NCBI GenBank assembly: GCA_946628965.1
Contig: CAMOXI010000010.1
Location: 1-41,651, forward strand
Length of the DNA: 41,651 bases
Source: an uncultured Clostridia bacterium
GTDB taxonomy: Bacteria > Bacillota > Clostridia > Oscillospirales > Oscillospiraceae
Reading direction: 5' to 3'
In this document: one piece after another, positions 27,333 through 35,521 of the stretch
Position numbering within the stretch: the first letter of the stretch is position 1
How the letters are laid out: each line of letters begins with the position of its first letter
The notes under the pieces: model-generated
Database searches by the model: none
The model's input: only the letters and a program-made list of their open reading frames with translations
Told to the model about the DNA's origin: nothing
Translations under genes and position numbers: made by a program

Positions 27333-29276
27333 TTACATGATTCTCTTGAACATCTTATCCAGATCCTTCCGCGTCAGGATCGCGGAGACCGGGCGACCGT
27401 GGGGGCAGTACTTGACGCGGCCCGAGAGCACCTCGCGCACGATGCGCTCCCGCTCGGCGGCGCTGGTGTCCCAGCCCGCCTTGATGGCGGCCTTGCAGGC
27501 CACCGTGTGCAGGATCTCGTCCCGGGCGCTCTGCCTGTCCGGCGCCTTGCCCCGGCGCAGCTTCTCCAGGATCTCCTCCACGGCGGGCACCGCGTCGGCA
27601 AAAAGAATGTCCGCCGGGACGGCGCGGATCACAAAATCCGTCTCGCCGAAGGGCTCGATCTCAAAGCCCAGCTCAGCGAGGAGCTCGCCGTTTCGCTCCA
27701 GAAGCTCCGCGTCCCCGGCGCTCAGCTTCAGGGGCGCGGGCGCCAGCAGGGACTGGGACATGATCTGGCGGTCCATGGCTTTGAGCCTGTCAAAATTCAT
27801 GCGCTCGTGGGCGGCGTGCTTGTCGATGAGCATCAGCTCCCCGCCCACTTCGACCAGAATATAAGTCTTCATGGTCTCGCCCAGGATCTTATAATCCGGG
27901 AGAGCCGGTTTTTCCACATTTTGAACAGGTTTTTCCACAGAGTCCTCGGTTTTTTCTGTCGAATCCTGTACTTTTTCCTCGAATTTCTCGATCTTCTGCA
28001 CCGCGGAGAGGTCCAGGCGGGTCTGTTCCAGGGGCGAGGAGGTGTGCAGCGAGGCAAAAGTCTGGGAAAAGGTGGGTCGCCGATCCTCGAATGAAGCGGC
28101 CGGAACCCGCGCGGGAGCCGGGTTTTCGGACACGGCGCGGCTTGGCGCGGCCGCCGGGGCGGCGCCCTTCTTCTCCACCGCGTAGCCGTTCTGCCGGAAA
28201 TCCTCCGCGCGCATGCTGCGGTAGAAATCGGGCTTCGGCTCCGTCACTTTCCGGGTGGAGGGCGAGAGCTCCACGGCGGCGGTGCGGTTTTCACTCTCCA
28301 GCGAGAGCTTCACCGCGTTATAGACCAGGTCAAAGACCTTCTTCTCGTAGGAAAACTTGACCTCCACCTTGGCCGGGTGGACGTTTACGTCCACGCTTGC
28401 GCAGCTTAAGTCCAGATACAGGACGCAGGCCGGGTAGCGCCCGGTGAGCAGCGTGTTCTTATAGGCCTGCTCCAGCGCCGCCTGCAAAAGCTGGGAGCGG
28501 ATGTAGCGGCCGTTGCAGAAGAAATACTGGGCGCTGCGGTTGCCGCGGCCCGCCGAGGGGGAGGACACGAAGCCCGTGACCCTGACGCCCTCGTCCTCGC
28601 TGACGCAGCGCAGCATGGAAGAGGCAAGCTCCCTGCCCAGCAGGGTATAGACGCAGGAGTCCTCCCGCCCGTCGCCGGGGGAGAAGAACTCCTCCTTCCC
28701 GTCGCGCAGCATGCGCACGGAGATCTCGGGCCGCCCCAGGGCGCAGCGCAGCGCCGTCTGTACGCAGGCGCCGGCCTCTGCCCGGTCGGATTTCAGGAAT
28801 TTCAGGCGGGCGGGGGTGTTGAAGAACAGATCCCGCACGATCATGGTGGTGCCCTCCGGGCAGCCCACGGGCGACATCTCCTGAATGTCCCCGGCGGTGA
28901 GCGTCACCAGCGTGCCGCTCTCGCTCCCCTTCTGGCGGGTGTGCAGCTCCACATGGGACACGGCGGAGATGGCGGCCAGCGCCTCACCGCGAAAGCCCAT
29001 GGTGCTGATGGCCTCCAGGCCCCGCTCGTCCTGCAGCTTGGAGGTGGCGTGGCGCAGGAAGGCCACGCCCGCGTCCTCGGGTGCCATGCCGCAGCCGTCG
29101 TCGGTGACGCGGATGTAGGGCGCGCCGCCCCCGCGGATCTCCACGGTCACGTTTTTGGCCCCGGCATCGAAGGCGTTCTCCATCAGCTCCTTGATGACGG
29201 AGGCCGGGCGCTCCACCACCTCGCCGGCGGCGATCATATCCGCCACATGCGGGGAAAGTATGTTAATGACTGGCAT
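27333..29276 (-). CDS. mutL: DNA mismatch repair protein MutL
   Basis: A 647-residue protein. The N-terminal GHKL ATPase (about 1-330) has IAAGEVVERPASVIKELMENAFDAG, DDGCGM and GFRGEAL. A linker rich in E, K and V follows (about 340-450), then the C-terminal dimerisation/endonuclease domain. Its metal motif is DKHAAHE (485-491) followed by D where many have E (usual form DQHAxxExxxxE); ACKAAIKAG and CPHGRPVSAIL are the other conserved blocks. The latent nicking activity is therefore probably kept, as in bacteria without MutH. The ATG follows AAGGAAGTGA. MutS is encoded nearby on the other strand. Confidence 0.97.
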   Translation of the reverse strand: MPVINILSPHVADMIAAGEVVERPASVIKELMENAFDAGAKNVTVEIRGGGAPYIRVTDDGCGMAPEDAGVAFLRHATSKLQDERGLEAISTMGFRGEALAAISAVSHVELHTRQKGSESGTLVTLTAGDIQEMSPVGCPEGTTMIVRDLFFNTPARLKFLKSDRAEAGACVQTALRCALGRPEISVRMLRDGKEEFFSPGDGREDSCVYTLLGRELASSMLRCVSEDEGVRVTGFVSSPSAGRGNRSAQYFFCNGRYIRSQLLQAALEQAYKNTLLTGRYPACVLYLDLSCASVDVNVHPAKVEVKFSYEKKVFDLVYNAVKLSLESENRTAAVELSPSTRKVTEPKPDFYRSMRAEDFRQNGYAVEKKGAAPAAAPSRAVSENPAPARVPAASFEDRRPTFSQTFASLHTSSPLEQTRLDLSAVQKIEKFEEKVQDSTEKTEDSVEKPVQNVEKPALPDYKILGETMKTYILVEVGGELMLIDKHAAHERMNFDRLKAMDRQIMSQSLLAPAPLKLSAGDAELLERNGELLAELGFEIEPFGETDFVIRAVPADILFADAVPAVEEILEKLRRGKAPDRQSARDEILHTVACKAAIKAGWDTSAAERERIVREVLSGRVKYCPHGRPVSAILTRKDLDKMFKRIM

Positions 29277-29293
29277 AAAATCACTTCCTTATA

Positions 29294-29433
29294 GGCTTCC
29301 CCCTTGGGGGAAGCTGTCCGCGAAGCGGACTGATGAGGGGCGTTCGTTATCTGAGTACTTCTTTCGAAGCGATGTCCGTTGTCCGCCAACCCCTCCGGCG
29401 CTGTAGCGCCACCTCCCCTTTCGCAGGGGAGGC
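29294..29433. repeat. Inverted-repeat element, 140 bp
   Basis: Two hairpin-bearing arms in opposite orientation: 29294-29340 (GCTTCCCCC/GGGGGAAGC, then GTCCGC/GCGGAC, ending GATGAGGGG) and 29389-29433 (CCCCTC, GGCGCT/AGCGCC, then ACCTCCCC..GGGGAGGC). The same arrangement read from both ends suggests a miniature dispersed element. From memory this type is frequent in Clostridia genomes, but I could not search. Confidence 0.6.
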
Positions 29434-29461
29434 ATAGCGGATTCTGTTATTATAATGACTC

Positions 29462-29537
29462 AGATAGCGAAAAGCTGAACAGCTTTTCGCCGCGCCGCTT
29501 TGCAGCGCAGCAAAACAGCTCGGCTGTTTTGCTATCT
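29462..29537. other. Cloverleaf-like nested palindrome 1 (mutL-miaB intergenic)
   Basis: A closing stem AGATAGC/GCTATCT (29462-29468, 29531-29537) encloses three hairpins: GAAAAGCTG/CAGCTTTTC (29469-29488), GCGCCGC/GCAGCGC (one mismatch) and GCAAAACAGC/GCTGTTTTGC (29511-29532, perfect; shares two bases with the closing stem). The layout is a four-way junction. It could be a structured RNA or a DNA element that extrudes a cruciform. Confidence 0.55.
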
Positions 29538-29546
29538 ATTCATTGC

Positions 29547-29651
29547 AATGAGCATCGGGCGAATGATTCACAAGATCATTCGCTGTCAAACCTATCGTTT
29601 GGCAGCGAAATCAATCGGATCCTCGATCGATTTCGCTGACCGATGCTCATT
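29547..29651. other. Cloverleaf-like nested palindrome 2 (mutL-miaB intergenic)
   Basis: A perfect 12-bp closing stem AATGAGCATCGG/CCGATGCTCATT (29547-29558, 29640-29651) encloses three hairpins: GCGAATGAT/ATCATTCGC (29559-29583), TGTCAAAC/GTTTGGCA (29584-29604, one wobble) and AGCGAAATCAATCG/CGATCGATTTCGCT (29604-29637, one wobble). The three hairpins abut with almost no unpaired bases, so the four-way junction design is compact. It ends 15 bp before the miaB promoter. Confidence 0.65.
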
Positions 29652-29665
29652 ATAATTGATTTTTA

Positions 29666-29695
29666 TTGAAACTTCCATACCTTTTGTGTTAAAAT
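29666..29695 (+). promoter_or_regulatory. Promoter of miaB-mutS operon
   Basis: TTGAAA (29666-29671), 18-bp spacer, TAAAAT (29690-29695) preceded by TGT (extended -10). It lies 37 bp before the ATG at 29732. Confidence 0.6.
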
Positions 29696-29731
29696 CATTT
29701 GGATATTCACACAGAACTGAGGAACCTGTTT

Positions 29732-31156
29732 ATGCCTTACGAGAGAAAAGTGATCGCCCCGGAGAAGATCCGCGAGCAGGAGGCGATCTGTCACCGAATT
29801 TTTGACCGCGTCACCGCGGACGGCGCCCGCCCCCTGGCCATGGTGGACACCTACGGCTGCCAGCAGAATGAGGCCGACAGCGAGAAGATCCGCGGGTATC
29901 TGGCCGAGATGGGCTACGGCTTCACACAGGACGAATTCCAGGCGGACGTGATCGTGATCAACACCTGCGCCGTGCGCGAGCACGCGGAGATGCGGGTGCT
30001 GGGGAACGTGGGCGCGCTGAACCACTCCAAGAAGGCCCGCCCCGGCCAGATCATCGCCGTCTGCGGCTGCATGGTGCAGCAGGAGCATATGGCGCAGAAG
30101 ATCAAGATGTCCTACCCCGTGGTGGATCTGGTCTTCGGCCCCCACGAGCTCTGGCGCTTTCCGGCGCTTCTGGAGCGCGTGATGCAGAGCGGCAAGCGCG
30201 TTTTCGCCGCCGAGAAGGATCTGGGCGCCGTGGCCGAGGGCATCCCCCAGAAGCGGGACGGCAGTGTGAAGGCCTGGCTCTCCATCATGTACGGCTGCAA
30301 CAACTTCTGCACCTACTGCGTGGTGCCCTACGTGCGCGGGCGGGAGCGCTCCCGCCGGCCCGAGGACGTGGTGGCGGAGGCCCGCGAGCTGGTGGCCGCC
30401 GGCTATAAGGACATCACCCTGCTGGGCCAGAACGTGAACTCCTACGGCAAGGACCTGGACTGCGGCGTGGACTTTGCCGACCTGATCGCCATGGTCAATG
30501 CCATCCCCGGCGATTTCCGCATCCGCTTCATGACGAGCCACCCGAAGGACGCCACCGAGAAGCTCTTCCGGACCATGGCCGCCTGCGAGAAGTGCACGCA
30601 CCAGCTGCATCTGCCCGTCCAGTCCGGCAGCGACCGGATCCTGAAGGCCATGAACCGCAGCTACAACCGGGAAAAATACCTGCAGCAGGTACGGCTTGCC
30701 CGGCAGTATATGCCCGATCTGGTGCTCACCACCGACATCATCGTGGGCTTTCCCGGCGAGACGGAGGAGGACTTTGCCGACACCCTCTCCCTGGTGGAGG
30801 AGGTGCGCTACGACGCCATGTTCACCTTCATCTACTCCAAGCGGGTGGGCACCCCCGCGGCCTCCATGCCGGATCCCTACACCCGGGCAGAGAAGCAGGT
30901 GCATTTCGATCAGCTCACGGAGCTTGCCAACCGCATCTCCGGCGAGAAGCACAAGGAATATGAGGGGAAGACCGTCCGCGTCCTCATCGACGGGGAGACC
31001 GGCAAGCCCGAATATAACCTCTCCAGCCGCACCGACGGCGGGCGCCTCGTGCATCTGCACGGCGATCACGCTCTGATCGGGCAGTTTGCGGACGTGGAGA
31101 TCACGTCCAGCAACACCTGGGCGCTGTACGGAAAAATCGTGGCCAGAGATCAGTGA
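29732..31156 (+). CDS. miaB: tRNA-2-methylthio-N6-dimethylallyladenosine synthase
   Basis: A 474-residue radical-SAM methylthiotransferase that adds the 2-methylthio group to i6A37 of tRNA. The N-terminal UPF0004 domain has VDTYGCQQNEADSEK and further cysteines for the auxiliary 4Fe-4S cluster. The radical-SAM cluster is YGCNNFCTYCVVPYVRGRERSR (CxxxCxxC). A C-terminal TRAM domain follows. The ATG at 29732 is chosen over an upstream TTG because GAGGA lies 8 nt before it. The gene precedes mutS by 70 bp on the same strand. Confidence 0.96.
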   Translation: MPYERKVIAPEKIREQEAICHRIFDRVTADGARPLAMVDTYGCQQNEADSEKIRGYLAEMGYGFTQDEFQADVIVINTCAVREHAEMRVLGNVGALNHSKKARPGQIIAVCGCMVQQEHMAQKIKMSYPVVDLVFGPHELWRFPALLERVMQSGKRVFAAEKDLGAVAEGIPQKRDGSVKAWLSIMYGCNNFCTYCVVPYVRGRERSRRPEDVVAEARELVAAGYKDITLLGQNVNSYGKDLDCGVDFADLIAMVNAIPGDFRIRFMTSHPKDATEKLFRTMAACEKCTHQLHLPVQSGSDRILKAMNRSYNREKYLQQVRLARQYMPDLVLTTDIIVGFPGETEEDFADTLSLVEEVRYDAMFTFIYSKRVGTPAASMPDPYTRAEKQVHFDQLTELANRISGEKHKEYEGKTVRVLIDGETGKPEYNLSSRTDGGRLVHLHGDHALIGQFADVEITSSNTWALYGKIVARDQ

Positions 31157-31210
31157 TCAGCGGCCAGAAATCATAAACTGCTGACCACTGGCCACTGGCC
31201 ACTGATCACT
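31152..31210. repeat. Inverted repeat at the miaB-mutS junction
   Basis: A 16-bp arm beginning AGTGATCAGC (31152-31167) pairs with CTGGCCACTGATCACT (31195-31210) with one mismatch. The loop carries a further CTGGCCA repeat. It starts in the last codons of miaB. The mutS ribosome site CGGAGG follows in an AAAACC..GGTTTT mini-stem. Confidence 0.65.
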
Positions 31211-31226
31211 AAAACCGGAGGTTTTT

Positions 31227-33824
31227 ATGGCTGAACTGACGCCCATGAAGCGGCAATATCTGGACATTAAGCAGCAGCACCAGGACTGCCTGCTGTTCTT
31301 CCGCCTGGGCGATTTTTACGAGATGTTCGACGACGACGCCAAAGTCGCCTCCCGGGAGCTGGATCTGGCGCTCACCACCCGCGACCGCAACGTGGAGGAT
31401 CCGGAGGAGCGCACGCCCATGTGCGGCATCCCCTACCACAGCGCGGAGGCCTACATCGCGCGGCTCATCGCCAAGGGCTACAAGGTGGCCATCTGCGAGC
31501 AGACCGAGGACCCGGCCCTGGCCAAGGGCCTGGTGTCCCGCGAAGTGATCCGCATCATCACCCCCGGCACCGTGACCGAGAGCTCCATGCTGGAGGAGGG
31601 GCGCTCCAACTACATCTGCGCCGTGCATCTCTCGAACGGCCGGGGCGGCGCCGCCTTCTGCGACATCTCCACCGGCGAATTCTGCTGCGCGGCCTATGAG
31701 ACCGACCCCGTGTCCCATATCTTAAACGAGCTTGGGCGCTTTTCGCCCCGGGAGGCCGTGCTCTCCGGCCCGGCGCTGGACGCGGAGGAGATCCCTTCCT
31801 TTCTCAAGCAGAAGCTGAACGCCATGCTGGAGTTCGGCGGCACGATGTTCGAATACATGCCCGCCGCCGCGCGGGTCTGCGAGCGCTTCGGCTTCGCGGA
31901 CATCGACGAGAGCGGCCTGGGCGACGCGCCGGAGGCGGTCGCCTCCGCGGGCGCGCTGCTGGCCTATATCCAGGAGACGCAGAAATTTGACTTAAGCCAC
32001 ATCCGCCGCATGGACGTGTTCTACGGCGGCCGCTATATGGAGCTGGACTGGACCACCCGCCGCTCCCTGGAGCTGACCGAGTCCCTGCGCAGCGGGGAAA
32101 AGCGGGGCTCCCTCCTCTGGGTGCTGGACAAGACGAAGACTCCCATGGGCGGGCGCATGCTGCGCGCCTGGGTAGAGCGGCCGCTGCTGTCGGTGGTGGC
32201 GATCAAGCGCCGCCTCGCCGCCGTGGGCGAGCTTGCGAAAAACCACGTGGCCCGCAGCGAGCTGATGCTGGCCTTAAAGGACATCAGCGACATGCAGCGC
32301 CTGGTGGGCCGGGCCGTCTACGGCACCGCCGGCGGCCGGGATCTGCGTACGCTCTGCAACTGCGCGGCGGTGCTGCCCCGGCTCAAGGAGCTGACAGGCG
32401 GCTTTGGCTGCGCGGAGCTGCGGGATATCTGCGCCATGGACGCGCTGGAGGACATGCGTGCGGAGATCGACCGCGCCATCGCCGACGAGCCCCCCTTCTC
32501 CGTCCGCGAGGGCGGCATTTTGCGGGAGGGCTACTCCGAGGAAGTGGACCGGCTGCGCAACGTGCGCGACAACGGCGCCCAGATGGTCACCGAGCTGGAG
32601 GCCCGGGAGCGCGAGCGCACCGGCATCAAAAAGCTCAAGGTCGGCTACAACAAGGTCTTCGGCTACTACATCGACGTGCCGCGCTCGGCGGGGCTCGAGA
32701 ACGTGCCGGAGGACTATATCCGCAAGCAGACCCTGGTCTCCAACGAGCGCTACTTCACCCAGGAGCTCAAGGAGCTGGAGAACACGCTCCTGACCGCCCG
32801 GGACCGGATCAACGAGCTCGAGTACCAGTACTTCTGCGAGGTGCGCGACAGCGTGGCCGCCAAGGTCGCCCGCATCCAGGCCTCCTCTGAGGCCGTGGCG
32901 AAGCTGGACGTGCTCTGCTCTCTGGCCGAGGTCGCCGTCCGCAACAACTACACCTGCCCGGAGGTGGACGCCTCCCGCGAGCTGCACATTCTGGAGGGCC
33001 GCCACCCGGTGGTGGAGCAGACCCTGAAGGACGTGCTCTTCGTCCCGAACGACACCTACTTAAACGACGGGGACGACCGCGTCGCCATCGTGACCGGCCC
33101 CAACATGGCCGGCAAATCCACCTACATGCGCCAGACGGCGCTCATCGCCCTGATGGCGCAGATGGGCTCCTTCGTCCCGGCGCGCTCGGCCACCATCGGC
33201 GTCGTCGACCGGGTCTTCACCCGTATCGGCGCCTCCGACGACCTGGCCGCCGGCCAGTCCACCTTCATGGTGGAGATGAACGAGATGGCGGAGATCCTGA
33301 AGCACGCCACCGCAGCTTCCCTGTTGATCCTCGACGAGATCGGCCGCGGCACCTCCACCTTCGACGGCATGGCCATCGCCCGCGCGGTGCTGGAATACTG
33401 CGCGGACAAGCGCAAGCTCGGCGCGAAAACCATGTTCGCCACCCACTACCACGAGCTCTCCGCGCTGGAGGGCGAGGTCGGCGGCGTGCGCAACTACAAC
33501 ATCACCGCCAAAAAGCAGGGCGGCACCCTGGTCTTCCTGCGCAAGATCGTGCGCGGCGCGGCGGACGACAGCTACGGCATCGAAGTGGCTAAGCTCGCCG
33601 GCCTGCCGGACTCGGTGATCCGCAAGGCCAAGGAATACCTGAAGGAGCTGGAGACGGAGGGCATTTCCGCCCCGGCCGTCGACGCAGGGGATGATCAGAT
33701 CAGCTTTTCCGACATCGGTGCCGACGAGGTGCGGCGCGCGCTGCTGGAGATCGATCTGAACACGCTGACTCCCATCGAGGGCATGAACCTGCTCTTCGAG
33801 CTGCAGCGGAAAGCGAGGGCCTGA
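31227..33824 (+). CDS. mutS: DNA mismatch repair protein MutS
   Basis: An 865-residue mismatch recognition ATPase. The mismatch-contacting F-x-E motif is at F30-Y31-E32 (GDFYEMF). The connector, lever and clamp domains occupy the middle. The ABC-type ATPase has Walker A GPNMAGKST (624-632), the signature region AAGQSTFMVEMNE and Walker B LLILDEIGRGTSTFDG, followed by THYHEL. The length fits MutS1. The ATG follows CGGAGG. MutL is encoded divergently, one gene away. The stop overlaps the next start by one base (TGATG). Confidence 0.98.
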   Translation: MAELTPMKRQYLDIKQQHQDCLLFFRLGDFYEMFDDDAKVASRELDLALTTRDRNVEDPEERTPMCGIPYHSAEAYIARLIAKGYKVAICEQTEDPALAKGLVSREVIRIITPGTVTESSMLEEGRSNYICAVHLSNGRGGAAFCDISTGEFCCAAYETDPVSHILNELGRFSPREAVLSGPALDAEEIPSFLKQKLNAMLEFGGTMFEYMPAAARVCERFGFADIDESGLGDAPEAVASAGALLAYIQETQKFDLSHIRRMDVFYGGRYMELDWTTRRSLELTESLRSGEKRGSLLWVLDKTKTPMGGRMLRAWVERPLLSVVAIKRRLAAVGELAKNHVARSELMLALKDISDMQRLVGRAVYGTAGGRDLRTLCNCAAVLPRLKELTGGFGCAELRDICAMDALEDMRAEIDRAIADEPPFSVREGGILREGYSEEVDRLRNVRDNGAQMVTELEARERERTGIKKLKVGYNKVFGYYIDVPRSAGLENVPEDYIRKQTLVSNERYFTQELKELENTLLTARDRINELEYQYFCEVRDSVAAKVARIQASSEAVAKLDVLCSLAEVAVRNNYTCPEVDASRELHILEGRHPVVEQTLKDVLFVPNDTYLNDGDDRVAIVTGPNMAGKSTYMRQTALIALMAQMGSFVPARSATIGVVDRVFTRIGASDDLAAGQSTFMVEMNEMAEILKHATAASLLILDEIGRGTSTFDGMAIARAVLEYCADKRKLGAKTMFATHYHELSALEGEVGGVRNYNITAKKQGGTLVFLRKIVRGAADDSYGIEVAKLAGLPDSVIRKAKEYLKELETEGISAPAVDAGDDQISFSDIGADEVRRALLEIDLNTLTPIEGMNLLFELQRKARA

Positions 33825-34528
33825 TGTACAGACGCGATCTCCCCGAATTTACGAGCCGCCTCGGCACCGTCCCCGCGATCCTGGCGATCCTGTGGCTGCC
33901 GGTACACGTGTTCGGCCTGCCCTGGATCCTGGTCCGCGTTTTCGGTATCCGGGACGACGTGCAGATCAATTTTATCACCTATGTCATCGGTGCAGTTTTC
34001 ATGCTCGTGATCGGTTTCCGCTTCCTGCGGCGGGATTTTGACGCCGTCTGCGACCGCCCGGGCCGCGTCTTTCTCCAGGTGCTGGGCTGTTATGCGGCCA
34101 TGATGCTGATGAACATGGCGGTCTCCGGCATCCTGATGCTCTTTGTGGACGAGGCGGAGAACCCGAACAACGCCGCCGTGATGGATCTGGTCAGCGTGCA
34201 GTCGAACAAGATGAGCGTCATCGCCATCTTTCTCGCCCCCTTCGTGGAGGAGATGATCTTCCGGGCCGGCGTCTTCGGCACCATCCGGCAAAAAAGCAGG
34301 CTGGCCGCCTATCTGGTCAGCATCGCGCTCTTCTCCGTCTACCACGTCTGGGGCTACGCGCTGGACGATCCCATGAGCTGGCTGTATCTGCTGCAGTATC
34401 TGCCGGCCTCCTGGCTGCTCTGCCGCTGCTATGAGTACTGCGACAGCATCTGGGGAAGCCTGGCCTTTCATATGCTGACAAACTACATTTCGCTCCAGGC
34501 CCTGAGCCTGGCGGAGGAACTGCTGTGA
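33824..34528 (+). CDS. CPBP family intramembrane metalloprotease
   Basis: A 234-residue membrane protein with about six or seven helices. It has the CAAX/CPBP (Abi) signature: E142-E143-x3-R147 in FVEEMIFRAGVFG, H174 in FSVYHVWGY, and H216..N220 in AFHMLTNY. These glutamates and histidines form the zinc-type active site in the family. Targets are unknown; bacterial members act in peptide modification, immunity to bacteriocins or envelope regulation. It starts at the mutS stop (TGATG) and overlaps trmO by 4 bp, so all are co-transcribed. Confidence 0.9.
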   Translation: MYRRDLPEFTSRLGTVPAILAILWLPVHVFGLPWILVRVFGIRDDVQINFITYVIGAVFMLVIGFRFLRRDFDAVCDRPGRVFLQVLGCYAAMMLMNMAVSGILMLFVDEAENPNNAAVMDLVSVQSNKMSVIAIFLAPFVEEMIFRAGVFGTIRQKSRLAAYLVSIALFSVYHVWGYALDDPMSWLYLLQYLPASWLLCRCYEYCDSIWGSLAFHMLTNYISLQALSLAEELL

Positions 34529-35205
34529 GCGATGATTTTGTGATCCGCCCCATTGCCCGGCTGCACAGCGATCTGAAGGAAAAGTTCGGCGTGCCGCGGC
34601 AGGCCGGGATCGTGGAGGCACTGGAGGGCCGCATCGTCTTCGAACCGGAATACCGGAGCCCGGACGCGCTGCGCGGCATTGAGGGCTTTTCCCACCTCTG
34701 GCTGATCTGGCAGTTTTCCTGCGCCCTGCGGACAGAGTTCTCCCCCACGGTGCGCCCGCCCCGCCTGGGCGGGAACGAGCGCGTGGGCGTCTTCGCCACC
34801 CGCTCCCCCTTCCGGCCCAATTCTCTGGGCCTGAGCTGTGTGCGGCTGCTGCGCCTGGAGACAGACGCGCAGCTGGGCACGGTCCTCGTCGTGGGCGGCG
34901 CCGACCTGGTGGACGGCACGCCGATCTTCGACATCAAGCCCTATATCCCCTACGCCGACTGTAAACCGGAGGCGCTCTCGGGCTTCGCGCCGGATCCCGG
35001 CAGAACCCTCGGCGTCGTGTTCCTCCCGGGCGTGGAGGAGCGGATCCCCGCCGAGAAGCGGGAGGCGCTGCGCGGTGTGCTGGCAAACGACCCGCGCCCC
35101 CGCTATCAGGACGACCCCGAGCGCATTTATGGGCTGGACTTTGCCGGGAAAAACGTGAAATTCCGCGTGGAAGGCGATATCCTCACCGTGATCGCGGTGG
35201 AATAG
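34525..35205 (+). CDS. trmO: tRNA (t6A37) N6-methyltransferase TrmO
   Basis: A 226-residue UPF0066-family enzyme. TrmO uses SAM to methylate t6A37 to m6t6A in tRNA-Thr. Signatures are IEGFSHLWLIWQF, VGVFATRSPFRPNSLGLS and DLVDGTPIFDIKPYIPYAD. A C-terminal domain follows, giving normal length. The GTG start at 34525 overlaps the CPBP gene stop (GTGA) and is preceded by GGAGG. tRNA-Thr is encoded 5 kb away, which is coincidental context. Confidence 0.95.
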   Translation: MSDDFVIRPIARLHSDLKEKFGVPRQAGIVEALEGRIVFEPEYRSPDALRGIEGFSHLWLIWQFSCALRTEFSPTVRPPRLGGNERVGVFATRSPFRPNSLGLSCVRLLRLETDAQLGTVLVVGGADLVDGTPIFDIKPYIPYADCKPEALSGFAPDPGRTLGVVFLPGVEERIPAEKREALRGVLANDPRPRYQDDPERIYGLDFAGKNVKFRVEGDILTVIAVE

Positions 35206-35217
35206 ACTATATAATAA

Positions 35218-35361
35218 AAAGAAACGGATTGCCACACCAGTGACATCGGTCACTGGTTCGCAATGACAGACGATTGGTTTTGATGATCTTGTGAACATCG
35301 TACCGCGTCAACTCTTGTCATTGCGAACCAGTGCGCACACTGGCGTGGCAATCCGTTCTTT
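35218..35361. mobile_element. MITE-like inverted-repeat element after trmO
   Basis: Arms at 35218-35268 and 35316-35361 are near-perfect inverted copies of about 46-51 bp, each reading from AAAGAA(A)CGGATTGCCAC to CACTGGTTCGCAATGACA. Each arm carries an inner hairpin of CCAGTG-CACTGG type. The 47-bp centre is unrelated and non-coding. The structure fits a non-autonomous miniature transposable element; no target-site duplication could be assigned with confidence. Confidence 0.7.
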
Positions 35362-35384
35362 CCTTACAGGATTATAAGCCGCAA

Positions 35385-35432
35385 AACGCCCCGGGTGAAT
35401 CCGTAACAAAGTACGAATCCGTCCGGGGCGTT
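35385..35432 (-). terminator. Hairpin, possible terminator of the M28 operon
   Basis: AACGCCCCGG (35385-35394) pairs perfectly with CCGGGGCGTT (35423-35432). On the minus strand it is followed by TTTTGCGG. The loop holds two GAATCCGT copies. Confidence 0.5.
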
Positions 35433-35465
35433 CCTATGTTCCTATCTTTCCTCCTGTGCCGCGCG

Positions 35466-35490
35466 GATGGTCGGGGGCGTCGGCCCCAGC
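35466..35490. repeat. Degraded REP-like palindrome
   Basis: GGATGGTCGGGGGCGTCGG followed by CCCCAGC matches the palindrome at 1632-1658 except that the final CCCCTAC has decayed to CCCCAGC and the left arm is altered. It appears to be an old copy of the family. Confidence 0.5.
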
Positions 35491-35521
35491 AATACAATCC
35501 CGTCGCGAAGCGACTTTTCAA

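Noticed and set aside
26755-27864. Open frame through the miaA-mutL gap on the plus strand
   Set aside because: It runs antisense into miaA and mutL, lacks a binding site and consists of repeat-derived sequence.
29663-31069. Long minus-strand frame opposite miaB
   Set aside because: Low-complexity translation without a ribosome site; miaB motifs on the other strand are decisive.
31157-31226. Possible small RNA gene between miaB and mutS
   Set aside because: Only an inverted repeat with internal duplications is present; there is no promoter or T-tract.
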